This document shows positions 34,090 through 42,898 of a DNA stretch of 64,000 nucleotides, in pieces (position 1 is the stretch's first letter; every line of letters begins with the position of its first letter). The DNA lies in assembly GCF_051216895.1 (NCBI RefSeq), contig NZ_JBPKAO010000011.1, positions 1 to 64,000 of the forward strand, written 5' to 3'. The translations under genes were made by a program, and so were the position numbers. The stretch comes from Aquipuribacter sp051216895. Lineage in GTDB: Bacteria; Actinomycetota; Actinomycetes; Actinomycetales; JBBAYJ01. The notes under the pieces were generated by a model. The model saw nothing but the letters and a program-made list of their open reading frames with translations, was not told the origin of the DNA and did not search any database.

Positions 34090-36324
34090 ATGAGCGTGCG
34101 GGTGCGGGTGGCGGTGGCGCTCGTCGTCGCTGCCGTCGTGCCGCTGCTCGGCGTGTTCACCATCGCCGGGGTCCTGTTGCCGCAGTCGGTGGGCAACGAG
34201 CGGCAGATCCGGTTGGAGGAGGCGTCGACCGCGACGGCCTCGCTGCTGGTGCGCGACTGCGCCGCCGTGGGCGACCGCGCCGCGCTCGTCGCGACCCGGC
34301 TCCAGGTGGCCGTGTCGGTGGCGGACCCGACGGTCTCCCCGGAGCAGGCGGTCGCCGACGCCGCCCAGTCCGTGGTGTCCGCCGCGGCGACCCCCGACGA
34401 CCCCTGGGCCGTGGTGCTGCTCGACGTCGACGGCGGGGTCCTGGCCACCGGCGGACCGGGCGCCGAGCAGGTCGCCCAGGACCCGCAGCCCTACCTGGGC
34501 CGCTCCTGCGGCGAGGGGGGCATCGGGACCCCCGCCGCGCTCGCCGTGGAGGTGCAGGTCGTCGTCCAGGGCCAGCTGCTGGGGACGGTGCTCGCGGTCT
34601 CGGCGCTGGACGGCGAGGCGGTCGACCGGCTCGTCACGGCGGTCGGGCTCCGGGCGGGGTCCCTGGTGCTGCTGGACGGCGACGGGGTGCTGGTGACGTC
34701 GTCGACCTTCGTCCCCGACCTGCTGGGCGCGCCGGTGACCGGGACCGCGGGTGGGACCTCCACCGGGTCCGCCGACGGGTCGGAGGTGGTCGTCGACCAG
34801 GTCCGGGCCGAGGAGGAGCTCGCCCGCTTCGAGGAGGAGCTGCTCCAGCAGGTCGGCACCCTGGCCGTCGGTCAGACCGTGCCCGCGGCGGACCCCTCGC
34901 GCACCGGGGCCGTGATGAACCGCCGCTACGTCCTGGCCGGCCCGGTGCTCACCGGTGAGCCCGCCACCAGCCCCGGGCTGCGGGTGGCGGCCGTGGGCCA
35001 GATGCAGCCGTCGGTCGACCGCAGGCTCGCGATCGCGTTCGTGGTCACCGCCTTCGGCGCCGTGGCGCTGGTGTGGCTGCTGTCGGCGACCCTGACCCGC
35101 CCGCTGACCGAGCTCGCCGAGCTCGCCCGCCGGATCGCGGCCGGGGAGGACCTGCTCGCCGCCGCCGGCGGCGCCCCGGCGGACGCCGACGCCGACGTCA
35201 AGGGCGTCTCCGCCGTCCTGGGCTCGCTGGCCCGGGACCTGCGGGCCAGCGAGGCCGACGCCCATCGGCGCCGCGGGGCGTTCCTGGACGCGTTCAGCCG
35301 GTTCGGCGACGCCTTGCAGCAGACCCACGACCGCGACGGCCTCCTGCAGACCGTGCTGCAGGCCGCGCTGCTCGCGGCGGAGGCGCCGATGGGTCTGGCG
35401 CTGCACAACGACCGGTCCTCCCGGCTGGGACGTCGGGTGCTGTCGTTGCGCTCGGACTCGCGCACCGAGGGCCCCGACGCGCTGGACGACACGACCCGTC
35501 AGGCGCTGCAGACGGTGGCCGAGCGGGCCCTGGCCGAGCGGGCCGTCATCGAGCTGGCCGGGACCGACCGGCTGGGACCGGTCCTGGCCATCCCGCTCGG
35601 CAGCACCAGCCGTCCCCTGGGCGCCGTGGTCGTCGCCCGCGACCCGGGGGCGCCCGGGTACGACGCCGTCGCCTTCGAGGCCATCGGGGCGCTGGCGAGC
35701 AACGCCGGCACCGCGCTGGGCAACATCAAGGACCACCAGGAGGTCGAGCGGCTGTCGGTCACCGACCCGCTCACGGGCGTCAACAACTTCCGCCACCTGA
35801 CCACCATGCTGGCCCGAGAGCTGGAGCGCGCCAGCCGGTTCTCGCACCCGCTCGGGGTGCTGATGCTGGACATCGACCGGTTCAAGCCCGTCAACGACAC
35901 CTACGGCCACGCCGCGGGCGACGCCGTCCTGCGCGAGCTGGCCCGCCGGGTCCAGGAGTGCGTCCGCGAGGTCGACACCGTGGCCCGCTACGGCGGTGAG
36001 GAGTTCGCGCTGCTGCTGCCGGAGACCGACGTGGACGGCGCCACCAAGCTCGCCGAGCGGGTGCTGACGGCGATCCGGTCGGAGGTGTTCCACCTGCCGG
36101 ACGGCCCGGACATCGTCATCACCGCGTCCGTGGGGGTGGCGGCGTTCCCGGACCACGGCAGCACCGCGACCGACGTGATGCGCTCCGCGGACGACGCGCT
36201 GTACCGGGCCAAGACCGGGGGCCGGGACCGGGTGGAGGTCGCCGGGCTGGTGCAGCTGTCCAGCCCCGCCGGCGCCCTCGGGTCCTCGGAGCGGGACTCC
36301 TCGGCCCAGGGTCGCCCCCGTTAG
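34090..36324 (+). CDS. Membrane diguanylate cyclase: sensor-HAMP-GAF-GGDEF
   Basis: 744-aa signalling protein. One transmembrane helix (about 8-28), an extracytoplasmic sensor region (29-308), and a second helix (about 315-335) are followed by a HAMP-like segment beginning TRPLTELAELARRIAAGED. A GAF-like domain (about 395-545) and a GGDEF domain (about 555-715) follow. The active-site loop reads RYGGEEF (about 632-638), with DIDRFKPVNDTYGH for metal and base binding, and an inhibitory-site RxxD (REVD) five residues before the loop. It should synthesise cyclic di-GMP with product inhibition. No EAL domain. The next gene, galU, follows after nine bases. Confidence 0.92.
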   Translation: MSVRVRVAVALVVAAVVPLLGVFTIAGVLLPQSVGNERQIRLEEASTATASLLVRDCAAVGDRAALVATRLQVAVSVADPTVSPEQAVADAAQSVVSAAATPDDPWAVVLLDVDGGVLATGGPGAEQVAQDPQPYLGRSCGEGGIGTPAALAVEVQVVVQGQLLGTVLAVSALDGEAVDRLVTAVGLRAGSLVLLDGDGVLVTSSTFVPDLLGAPVTGTAGGTSTGSADGSEVVVDQVRAEEELARFEEELLQQVGTLAVGQTVPAADPSRTGAVMNRRYVLAGPVLTGEPATSPGLRVAAVGQMQPSVDRRLAIAFVVTAFGAVALVWLLSATLTRPLTELAELARRIAAGEDLLAAAGGAPADADADVKGVSAVLGSLARDLRASEADAHRRRGAFLDAFSRFGDALQQTHDRDGLLQTVLQAALLAAEAPMGLALHNDRSSRLGRRVLSLRSDSRTEGPDALDDTTRQALQTVAERALAERAVIELAGTDRLGPVLAIPLGSTSRPLGAVVVARDPGAPGYDAVAFEAIGALASNAGTALGNIKDHQEVERLSVTDPLTGVNNFRHLTTMLARELERASRFSHPLGVLMLDIDRFKPVNDTYGHAAGDAVLRELARRVQECVREVDTVARYGGEEFALLLPETDVDGATKLAERVLTAIRSEVFHLPDGPDIVITASVGVAAFPDHGSTATDVMRSADDALYRAKTGGRDRVEVAGLVQLSSPAGALGSSERDSSAQGRPR

Positions 36325-36333
36325 GGTCCACCC

Positions 36334-37251
36334 ATGACGTCGACCGAACGCCGCACGACCAAGGCCGTGATCCCCGCCGCCGGGATGGGGACCAGGTTCC
36401 TGCCCGCGACCAAGGCCACGCCCAAGGAGATGCTGCCCGTCGTCGACCGGCCTGCGATCCAGTACGTGGTCGAGGAGGCCGTCCACGCCGGCCTCGAGGA
36501 CGTCCTCATGATCACCGGCCGCAGCAAGCGGGCGCTGGAGGACCACTTCGACCGCAACGCCGAGCTCGAGGCGTCGCTGCAGGCGCAGGGCAAGGACGAG
36601 CTGCTCCGCCAGGTCCAGGCCTCCAACGACCTGGGCACCATCCACTACGTCCGCCAGGGCGACCCGCGGGGCCTCGGCCACGCGGTGCTGTGCGCCGCGG
36701 AGCACGTCGGCGACAACCCGTTCGCGGTCCTGCTGGGCGACGACCTGATCGACCCGCGCGACCCGGTGCTGCCCCGCATGCTCGACGTGCAGTCCCGGTA
36801 CGGCGGCAGCGTCGTGCTGCTGCTGGAGGTCCCGGCCGACCAGATCAACCTCTACGGCTGCGCGGCGGTGGAGCCCACCGGTGAGGACGACGTGGTCCGG
36901 GTCACCGGCCTGGTCGAGAAGCCCGACGTCGACGAGGCGCCCAGCAACCTGGCCATCATCGGCCGCTACGCGCTGGACCCCGCCGTCTTCGAGGTGCTGC
37001 GCCACACCCCGCTGGGGCGTGGCAACGAGATCCAGCTGACCGATGCGCTGCAGACCCTGGCCACCACCGACGGCGAGGGCCACGGCGTCCACGGCGTGGT
37101 GTTCCGGGGTCGTCGCTACGACACCGGCGACCGGCTGGACTACCTCAAGACGGTCGTCAAGCTGTCGAGCGAGCGCGACGACCTGGGCCCGGACTTCCGC
37201 GCCTGGCTGCAGCAGTTCGTCGCCGACGGCGGCGCCGCCTCCTCGTCGTGA
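36334..37251 (+). CDS. galU: UTP--glucose-1-phosphate uridylyltransferase
   Basis: 305-aa nucleotidyltransferase making UDP-glucose. The nucleotide-binding AAGMGTRFLPATKATPKEML (12-31) is followed by PAIQYVVEEAVHAG, GRSKRALEDHFD, the metal-binding GDD segment (FAVLLGDDLID, about 130-140), VEKP (about 197) and the GNEIQLTDAL signature (about 230). Full length. Begins a run of closely packed plus-strand genes: its stop overlaps the GTG of the moeA-type gene. Confidence 0.97.
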   Translation: MTSTERRTTKAVIPAAGMGTRFLPATKATPKEMLPVVDRPAIQYVVEEAVHAGLEDVLMITGRSKRALEDHFDRNAELEASLQAQGKDELLRQVQASNDLGTIHYVRQGDPRGLGHAVLCAAEHVGDNPFAVLLGDDLIDPRDPVLPRMLDVQSRYGGSVVLLLEVPADQINLYGCAAVEPTGEDDVVRVTGLVEKPDVDEAPSNLAIIGRYALDPAVFEVLRHTPLGRGNEIQLTDALQTLATTDGEGHGVHGVVFRGRRYDTGDRLDYLKTVVKLSSERDDLGPDFRAWLQQFVADGGAASSS

Positions 37252-38492
37252 GCCGCGGCGCGGGCGGTCCGGTCCCGGTCGAGCAGCACCTGGCCGACTG
37301 CCTGGCCCTCCTGCGCCCGCTGCCCCCGGTCGTGCTGCCCGTCACCGAGGTCCTCGACCGGGTCCTCGACGAGGACGTGGTCGCCCGGGCCCCGCTGCCC
37401 GGGGACGACAACTCCGGGATGGACGGCTACGCGGTCCGCTGCGCCGACGTCGCCGGTGCGAGCCCCGAGCACCCGGTCGTGCTGCCCGTCCTGGGTGACG
37501 TCGCGGCCGGCGGCCACGTGCCCGCCCCCCTGGCGCCCGGCACCTCTGTCCGGATCATGACCGGGGGCCTGGTGCCGCCCGGCGCGGACGGCGTCGTGCC
37601 GGTCGAGGACACCGACGGCGGGACCGCGCAGGTGCAGGTGCGGGCCCCGGCCACGCCGGGCCGGTTCGTGCGTCGGGCCGGGGACGACGTGCAGGCGGGG
37701 GAGACCGTGCTGCGCGCCGGCACCCGGCTGTCGCCGCGGACCATGTCCCTGCTGGTGGCCGTCGGGCGCGAGCACGTCCGGGTCCGGGGCGTGCCCCGCG
37801 TGGTGGTGATGTCGACCGGGGACGAGGTGGTCCAGCCGGGGGCGACGCTGCGACCGGGGCAGGTGTACGACTCCAACGGGATCGGGCTGGCCGCCTACGC
37901 CGCCGAGCTCGGCTGCGAGGTGACCAGGGTGCCGGCCGTCGACGACGACGCCGACGGGCTGCGGGCCGCCCTGGCGGACGCCGTCGACCGGGCGGACCTG
38001 CTCATCACCTCCGGCGGGGTGTCGATGGGGGCCTTCGACGTGGTCAAGTCCCTGCTGCGCGAGACCGGCACGGTCACCTTCCGCAAGGTGGCCATGCAGC
38101 CGGGCGGGCCGCAGGGTGTCGGGGTCCTGGGCGAGGGGCGGGTGCCGGTGCTCTGCCTGCCGGGCAACCCGGTCAGCTCGATGGTGTCGTTCGAGGTGTT
38201 CGCCCGGCCGGTGCTGCGGACCCTGCTCGGGGAGGCCCAGGTGGGGCGGCCCCGGGTGCGGGCCACCGTGCGCGAGGGCTGGCGCTCGCCGGCCGGCAAG
38301 CGGCAGTACGCCCGGGTGGCGCTGTCCCACGACGGGGCCGAGGTCGTCTGCACCCCGGTGGGGGGGCAGGGCAGCCACCTGGTGGCCGACCTGGCCGCGG
38401 CGGACGCGCTGGCCGAGGTCCCGGAGGCCACGACCGGCGTGGAGGTCGGTTCCGTGCTGGACTGCCTGGTGCTCGGCAGGGGCCGGGCGTGA
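37248..38492 (+). CDS. Molybdopterin molybdenumtransferase-like protein (MoeA/Glp)
   Basis: 414-aa gephyrin/MoeA-family protein. Domains in order are MoeA-N (about 10-175, with LPGDDNSGMDGYAVR and PPGADGVVPVEDT), the MogA-like catalytic domain (about 180-325, with MSTGDEVV, DSNG, TSGGVSMGAFDVV and PGGPQG), and MoeA-C (about 330-405). In the molybdenum cofactor pathway the protein inserts Mo into adenylated molybdopterin. In actinobacteria a paralogue called Glp, encoded near galU and glpR, acts in cell division instead. Here both contexts apply: moaC and mogA follow immediately, and a GlpR-like gene follows further on. GTG start overlaps the galU stop. Confidence 0.92.
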   Translation: MSRGAGGPVPVEQHLADCLALLRPLPPVVLPVTEVLDRVLDEDVVARAPLPGDDNSGMDGYAVRCADVAGASPEHPVVLPVLGDVAAGGHVPAPLAPGTSVRIMTGGLVPPGADGVVPVEDTDGGTAQVQVRAPATPGRFVRRAGDDVQAGETVLRAGTRLSPRTMSLLVAVGREHVRVRGVPRVVVMSTGDEVVQPGATLRPGQVYDSNGIGLAAYAAELGCEVTRVPAVDDDADGLRAALADAVDRADLLITSGGVSMGAFDVVKSLLRETGTVTFRKVAMQPGGPQGVGVLGEGRVPVLCLPGNPVSSMVSFEVFARPVLRTLLGEAQVGRPRVRATVREGWRSPAGKRQYARVALSHDGAEVVCTPVGGQGSHLVADLAAADALAEVPEATTGVEVGSVLDCLVLGRGRA

Positions 38493-38505
38493 GCGAGGAG
38501 ACGTC

Positions 38506-39021
38506 ATGACAGGCACACCCGGGTCCGCGGGACCCTCGAGCCCCACCGGCGGGGCGGGGTTCACCCACGTCGACGCAGCCGGGGCGGCCCGCATGGTCGA
38601 CGTCACCGCCAAGGCCGTCACGGTCCGCGAGGCGACCGCGACCGGTCTGGTCCGCTGCTCCGACGTGGTCGTCCGGGCCCTGCGCGACGCGACGGTGCCC
38701 AAGGGCGACGTGCTGGCCGTGGCCCGACTCGCCGGCATCCAGGCCACCAAGCGCACGCCGGAGCTGGTGCCGCTGGCGCACCCGGTCGCCATCCACGGCG
38801 TGGTCATGGACGTCACGGTGGTCGACGCCGGCGTCAGCCTGCGGGCCACGGTGCGCACGGCCGAGCGGACCGGGGTCGAGATGGAGGCCCTGACCGCCGT
38901 GGCGGTGGCGGGGCTCGCGGTGGTCGACATGGTCAAGGCGCTGGACCGCTGCAGCGAGATCACCGACGTGCGGGTGGTGGCCAAGAGCGGGGGGCGGTCC
39001 GGTGACTGGGTCCGGGACTGA
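38506..39021 (+). CDS. moaC: Cyclic pyranopterin monophosphate synthase MoaC
   Basis: 171-aa enzyme that with MoaA converts GTP to cyclic pyranopterin monophosphate. Characteristic segments are MVDVTAKAVTVREATATG, PKGDVLAVARLAGIQATKRT, ELVPLAHPVAIHGV (active-site histidine) and the C-terminal GVEMEALTAVAVAGLAVVDM then VKALDR. ATG with GAGGAGA upstream. Overlaps the next gene by 20 bases. Confidence 0.96.
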   Translation: MTGTPGSAGPSSPTGGAGFTHVDAAGAARMVDVTAKAVTVREATATGLVRCSDVVVRALRDATVPKGDVLAVARLAGIQATKRTPELVPLAHPVAIHGVVMDVTVVDAGVSLRATVRTAERTGVEMEALTAVAVAGLAVVDMVKALDRCSEITDVRVVAKSGGRSGDWVRD

Positions 39022-39529
39022 CGCGCCGCCGCTGGGGAGCGCGCGGGTCGTGACCGTGTCCACGTCGGCCGCGGCCGGGGAGGCCGAGGACCGCTCGGGA
39101 CCGCTGCTGGTCGACGGTCTGCGCGAGCTGGGCTGGGACGTGCCCGCGCCGCTGGTGGTGGCCGACGGCGACCCGGTCGCCGACGCCCTGCGCCGCTGCC
39201 TGGCCGAGGACGTGGCCGTCGTGCTGCTGACCGGCGGGACCGGCCTGACCGCCGACGACACCACGCCGGAGCAGGTGCAGCCGCTGCTGGACCGGCTGGT
39301 CCCGGGCCTCGCCGAGGCGCTGCGGGCGGACGGGCTGCGGCGCGGGGTGGCGACGGCCTCGTTGTCCCGCGGGGTCGCGGGGGTCGCCGGGAGCACCCTG
39401 GTGGTCACCCTGCCCGGGTCGACCGGGGCCTGCCGCGACGCGCTGGAGCTGCTGGGTCCGCTGCTGCCGCACGCCGCCGCCATGCTCGCCGGCGTCTCGG
39501 CCCACGGGCACGGACGCGGGGAGTCGTGA
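39002..39529 (+). CDS. Molybdopterin adenylyltransferase-like protein (MogA/MoaB)
   Basis: 175-aa protein of the MogA/MoaB fold, which adenylates molybdopterin before Mo insertion. Visible are RVVTVSTSAAAGEAEDRSGP (about 15-34), LLTGGTGLTADDTTPEQ (about 77-93; the usual TPRDVTPE is degenerate) and LPGSTGACRDALE (about 137-149). GTG start inside the end of moaC, translationally coupled. Consistent with a complete late molybdenum cofactor block with moeA and moaC. Confidence 0.9.
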   Translation: MTGSGTDAPPLGSARVVTVSTSAAAGEAEDRSGPLLVDGLRELGWDVPAPLVVADGDPVADALRRCLAEDVAVVLLTGGTGLTADDTTPEQVQPLLDRLVPGLAEALRADGLRRGVATASLSRGVAGVAGSTLVVTLPGSTGACRDALELLGPLLPHAAAMLAGVSAHGHGRGES

Positions 39530-39584
39530 CGGACCGGGGGGTGCGCGCCACCGCGGGGGCGGGACGACGTGGAGGGCGACGACG

Positions 39585-40208
39585 GTGACCCTGTGGCCGG
39601 TGACGCTGGAGCACGGCCGGACCCGGCTCCGGCCGCTGCGCCGTCGGGACCTGGCGGCCTGGAACGACGTGCAGCTGCGCAACCGGGAGTGGCTGCGCCC
39701 GTGGGAGGCGACCTCCCCGGACGGCGGCAGCCCGCCCAGCTTCGCGCAGATGGTGTCCGGGCTGCGTCGGCAGGCCCGCGAGGGTCGCGCCGTGCCGCTG
39801 GTGATCGAGGTGGACGGGCGGCTGGCGGGCCAGGTCACGGTGTCGCTGATCGCGTGGGGCGCCTACCGCAGCGGCAGCGTCGGGTACTGGGTCGACCAGC
39901 GGGTCGCCGGTCAGGGGCACGTGCCGTGCGCCGTGGCGATGGTGGTCGACCACTGCTTCGCGGAGGGCCTGAACCGGGTCGAGGTCAACATCCGGCCCGA
40001 GAACGCCCCCAGCCTGGCCGTGGTCCGCAAGCTCGGGCTGCGCGAGGAGGGTCTGCGGCTGCGGCTGCTGCACATCGACGGGGGCTGGCGGGACCACCTG
40101 TCGTTCGCGGTCACCGCCGACGAGGTCCCCGACGGGCTGCACGAGCGGCTGCACGACCCCCGCCGGGCCGCTGTACGGGGGCCCCGGGGTGAGGCCCCGC
40201 CGCACTGA
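39585..40208 (+). CDS. GNAT acetyltransferase, RimJ-like
   Basis: 207-aa acetyltransferase of the GCN5 superfamily, RimJ/RimL type. The opening TRLRPLRRRDLAAWNDVQLR, the acetyl-CoA loop region GYWVDQRVAGQGHVPCAVAM (about 106-125; QxxGxG-like) and NIRPENAPSLAVVRKLGLRE (about 140-159) are typical. Likely acetylates an N-terminal amino group of a ribosomal or other protein. In actinobacteria a rimJ-like gene commonly sits between glp and glpR, as here. GTG at 39585 with GGAGGGCG ahead. Confidence 0.9.
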   Translation: MTLWPVTLEHGRTRLRPLRRRDLAAWNDVQLRNREWLRPWEATSPDGGSPPSFAQMVSGLRRQAREGRAVPLVIEVDGRLAGQVTVSLIAWGAYRSGSVGYWVDQRVAGQGHVPCAVAMVVDHCFAEGLNRVEVNIRPENAPSLAVVRKLGLREEGLRLRLLHIDGGWRDHLSFAVTADEVPDGLHERLHDPRRAAVRGPRGEAPPH

Positions 40209-40257
40209 TCGACGGCCCGGCCGCGACACGCGCCCGACGTCCGGGGCCACGGCCGTG

Positions 40258-41142
40258 GTGACGCCTACCGTCGTGGCCGTGGGCACCGGTGGGATCATCT
40301 TCGTCGCGATCCTCGCTCTGTGGGGGCTGTACCTCGTCCCCGTCCTCGTCAAGGAGCGGGCGGCCCGCCTCGACCACCGGGGCGGCGACCACAGCTCCGG
40401 GGCCGTGCGTGTGCTGCACCGCCCCGCGGCGCAGCGCCCGTCCCGTCGGGTCGTGCTGACCGCCGACCGTCCGCTGGTCTCCGACGACCTGCCCGCGCGG
40501 CCCACCCGCGACCTCGCCGAGGCCCTCCGGCGGGACGCCCGCCGCACCCGCCTGGGCGTGCGGGTCCGCGCCTGGGCCGCCCTGCTCGGCGCGGCCGCGC
40601 TCCTCGTCACGGCCGGGTCCGCGCTCGCCGGGACGATGCCCGTCTGGGCGCCCGCGGTCGCCGGTGCCTGGCTGACCGGTGTCCTGGTCACCGGCGCCGC
40701 GGTCGCCGGCGTCCGTCGTCGCGCCACCGCTGCGCCGGTCCGGGTGCGGGCACTGCCGCCGCGGGCCCACCGTGTCGCCACCGAGGTGTTCGACGACCGT
40801 GCGACCCGCCCCGCCGCACCCCGGACCCAGGTCGCCGAGCCGCCGGCCCTGCCCGCGGTCGCTGGTGGCACGGAGGCCGCGCGGCCCGAGCACGCCGCGG
40901 AGACCTGGACCCCGGTCGAGGTCCCCGGCCCGGTCTACGCGTCCAAGCCGGCCAGCCACCGCCCGCCCGCGCTGCCCTGGTCGATGCCGGCCACGGCCGA
41001 GGTGCTCACCCCGGCCTCGCAGGAGAGGCCGCAGGACGCGCCCGCCGACGTGCCGGCGGCCGACGGCACCATCGGTCCCGCCGAGGTGGACCTGCGGGGC
41101 CTCGACACCCCCGCCGAGCAGCCGCGCAGCGCCACGGGCTGA
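40258..41142 (+). CDS. GlpR/SepX-like membrane protein
   Basis: About 294-aa protein. One N-terminal membrane helix (GGIIFVAILALWGLYLVPVL, about 11-30) is followed by a basic/low-complexity cytoplasmic region (31-120), two further adjacent hydrophobic helices (WAALLGAAALLVTAGSALAG and VWAPAVAGAWLTGVLVTGAA, about 105-150), and a long Pro/Ala-rich tail. The layout and the position after galU, moeA/glp and rimJ match the actinobacterial gephyrin-like-protein receptor GlpR (SepX in Streptomyces), which recruits Glp to the division machinery. GTGs at 40258, 40273 and 40279 are all possible starts; none has a clear ribosome binding site. Confidence 0.78.
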   Translation: MTPTVVAVGTGGIIFVAILALWGLYLVPVLVKERAARLDHRGGDHSSGAVRVLHRPAAQRPSRRVVLTADRPLVSDDLPARPTRDLAEALRRDARRTRLGVRVRAWAALLGAAALLVTAGSALAGTMPVWAPAVAGAWLTGVLVTGAAVAGVRRRATAAPVRVRALPPRAHRVATEVFDDRATRPAAPRTQVAEPPALPAVAGGTEAARPEHAAETWTPVEVPGPVYASKPASHRPPALPWSMPATAEVLTPASQERPQDAPADVPAADGTIGPAEVDLRGLDTPAEQPRSATG

Positions 41143-41218
41143 GGCGCCTCCCGGTGCCCGCCGGCCGGTGGGACGGACCGGGGCACCCCCCGCGCGGTGC
41201 TAATCTCGACCCTCGCAA

Positions 41219-41294
<76 letters not shown>

Positions 41295-41340
41295 AGGTCA
41301 GACCGGGTTTCGACCCAGATTGTCGGTCCCGATCAGGGGC

Positions 41341-41365
41341 AGTACACCTACGAAGTACACCTACG
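41341..41365. promoter_or_regulatory. Paired 12-bp direct repeats, probable integrase arm sites (left)
   Basis: AGTACACCTACG at 41341-41352 and 41354-41365, 47 bases inside attL and overlapping the integrase stop. The same word occurs twice at 52117-52140 inside the other end. Position and pairing fit arm-type binding sites of the tyrosine integrase. Confidence 0.8.
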
Positions 41366-42611
41366 CCGCCCCCACGGGCCCGTCGAAGGTCTCCCCGAGG
41401 CGCTGCAGGGCTCGCACGGTGTCCTCGGAGTACGTCTCCGTGTAAACGTTCATCGTCACCGCGATCTGGCTGTGCCGAAGGATCTGCATCGCCACCCGAG
41501 GGTGCACGTCGAGCGCCGCGAGCAGCGACGCACACGTGCGGCGGGTCGAGTGCACCGCCACCGACCGGACGCCGGCGGCGCGGCAGCGGGCCTGGAACGA
41601 CCGGTAGAAGTTGCGCGGCTCGAGCGCGCCGCCGAAGCGGGTCGTGACCACGAGACCGCCGGCGATGCCCTGGTCGTCCCACGTCGCCCCGGCCGCTGCC
41701 TGCCACTGCTGGCGCAGCTCCTTCGCCTGCCGGAGCGCGGCCGCGGCGATACCCGGGAGGGGCAGGGTCGCGTCCGACGTCGGGGTCTTGGTCTCGCGGC
41801 GGATGAGGTCGCTTCCGACCCGCTGCACCTGCCACTCGACCCGCAGGTGTCCGGCGTTCAGGTCGACGTCGTCCCAGCCGAGTCCGAGCACCTCACCGCG
41901 ACGCAGGCCGAGTACCAGCAGCAGCACGTAGGCGACGTAGTAGGGGTCGTCGTCGGACCGGGCGGACTCCAGGAACGTCCGCGCCTCCGTCACCGTCCAT
42001 GCCCCGGGTGCGCGACGTCGAGCCGCCGGCAACCGGACGAGCGTCGCCACGTTCCGACTGACGAGCTCGTCCCGAGCAGCACTGCCCAGCGCCGCCCGCA
42101 GCACGTCCCGGGCGTCCTTGATCGTCCGAGGGGAGACGACCTGAGCGCAACAGGCCCCGACCGCGCAGCAGCGGGGCTGCGGCCGGGCGGCGTCCTTGCC
42201 CTGGGCGCAGCACTGGCAGGTGACCCGCAACGAGTTCACCCACGCCTGCACGTCGCGCACGCTCAACCGGTCGACCCGCCGATCGCCCAGCCCAGGCACG
42301 ACGTACAACCGCGAGAACATCTCGTACTTCTCGACCGTCTTGGGCGACAGGTTCGGACGGACGTCCTCCGCGAGCCACCGGAACATCAGCTGCGCCACCG
42401 TCGGCACGCTCGTGGCCACGGCCCCACGAGCGGCCTCATGGCTCAGCGCCACCCACCGGCGGTGCACGTCGTCACGGGACTTCCCGTAGACGTACTTCCG
42501 CTGGCGACCACCGGCCGGGGTGTCGACCACGACGTAGGCGGCGAACCCGTTCCGGTACGTGAAGATCGACCCCTCACCGTTGGCCCGAGCCCGCACCTTT
42601 CGGCTCGTCAC
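41361..42611 (-). CDS. int: Tyrosine site-specific integrase
   Basis: 416-aa integrase. The N-terminal arm-binding region contains GEGSIFTYRNGFAAYVVVDT and the core-binding domain spans about 65-190. The catalytic domain has R237 (GLRRGE), H354 and R357 (HSTRRT, where HxLRHT is usual), H380 (LRHS) and the nucleophile Y390 (MNVYTE). A cysteine-rich insertion at 132-155 (C132, C134, C135, C148, C149, C154, C155) interrupts the core-binding domain and may bind zinc. The GTG start overlaps the excisionase stop (GTGA). The gene end reaches the arm-site repeats next to attL. Confidence 0.94.
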   Translation of the reverse strand: MTSRKVRARANGEGSIFTYRNGFAAYVVVDTPAGGRQRKYVYGKSRDDVHRRWVALSHEAARGAVATSVPTVAQLMFRWLAEDVRPNLSPKTVEKYEMFSRLYVVPGLGDRRVDRLSVRDVQAWVNSLRVTCQCCAQGKDAARPQPRCCAVGACCAQVVSPRTIKDARDVLRAALGSAARDELVSRNVATLVRLPAARRRAPGAWTVTEARTFLESARSDDDPYYVAYVLLLVLGLRRGEVLGLGWDDVDLNAGHLRVEWQVQRVGSDLIRRETKTPTSDATLPLPGIAAAALRQAKELRQQWQAAAGATWDDQGIAGGLVVTTRFGGALEPRNFYRSFQARCRAAGVRSVAVHSTRRTCASLLAALDVHPRVAMQILRHSQIAVTMNVYTETYSEDTVRALQRLGETFDGPVGAA

Positions 42612-42832
42612 GCCGCACCCCAGTGGCCGGTCCGCGTCACCCGCTCGACGTACTCGTCCACCCACTCCGGCAGGACGCGCCGGTGCCCGCCGTCCTTCAC
42701 CGAGCGGATCGCGCCCTCGGCCACCAGCCGCTTCGTCTTCGACACCCCGAACCCCAGCATGTCCGCGACCTCCGGCACCGTGTGCCAGCGACGCCGCAGG
42801 ACCACCGAGACCGGCCGCGGGACCTCGCTCAT
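42608..42832 (-). CDS. xis: Excisionase-like helix-turn-helix protein
   Basis: 74-aa MerR/HTH_17-type DNA-binding protein (WHTVPEVADMLGFGVSKTKR, then DGGHRRVLPEWVDEYVERV). Recombination directionality factor for the adjacent integrase, by position. The ATG at 42832 is preferred because GGGAG is placed nine bases upstream; another ATG six codons earlier lacks this. Coupled to int through a GTGA overlap. Confidence 0.88.
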   Translation of the reverse strand: MSEVPRPVSVVLRRRWHTVPEVADMLGFGVSKTKRLVAEGAIRSVKDGGHRRVLPEWVDEYVERVTRTGHWGAA

Positions 42833-42898
42833 GGCCGGACTCCCGTCCATGGGTGACCGGCAACAACGCTCTCGACGTCCACCCGAGACAACAGTTGC

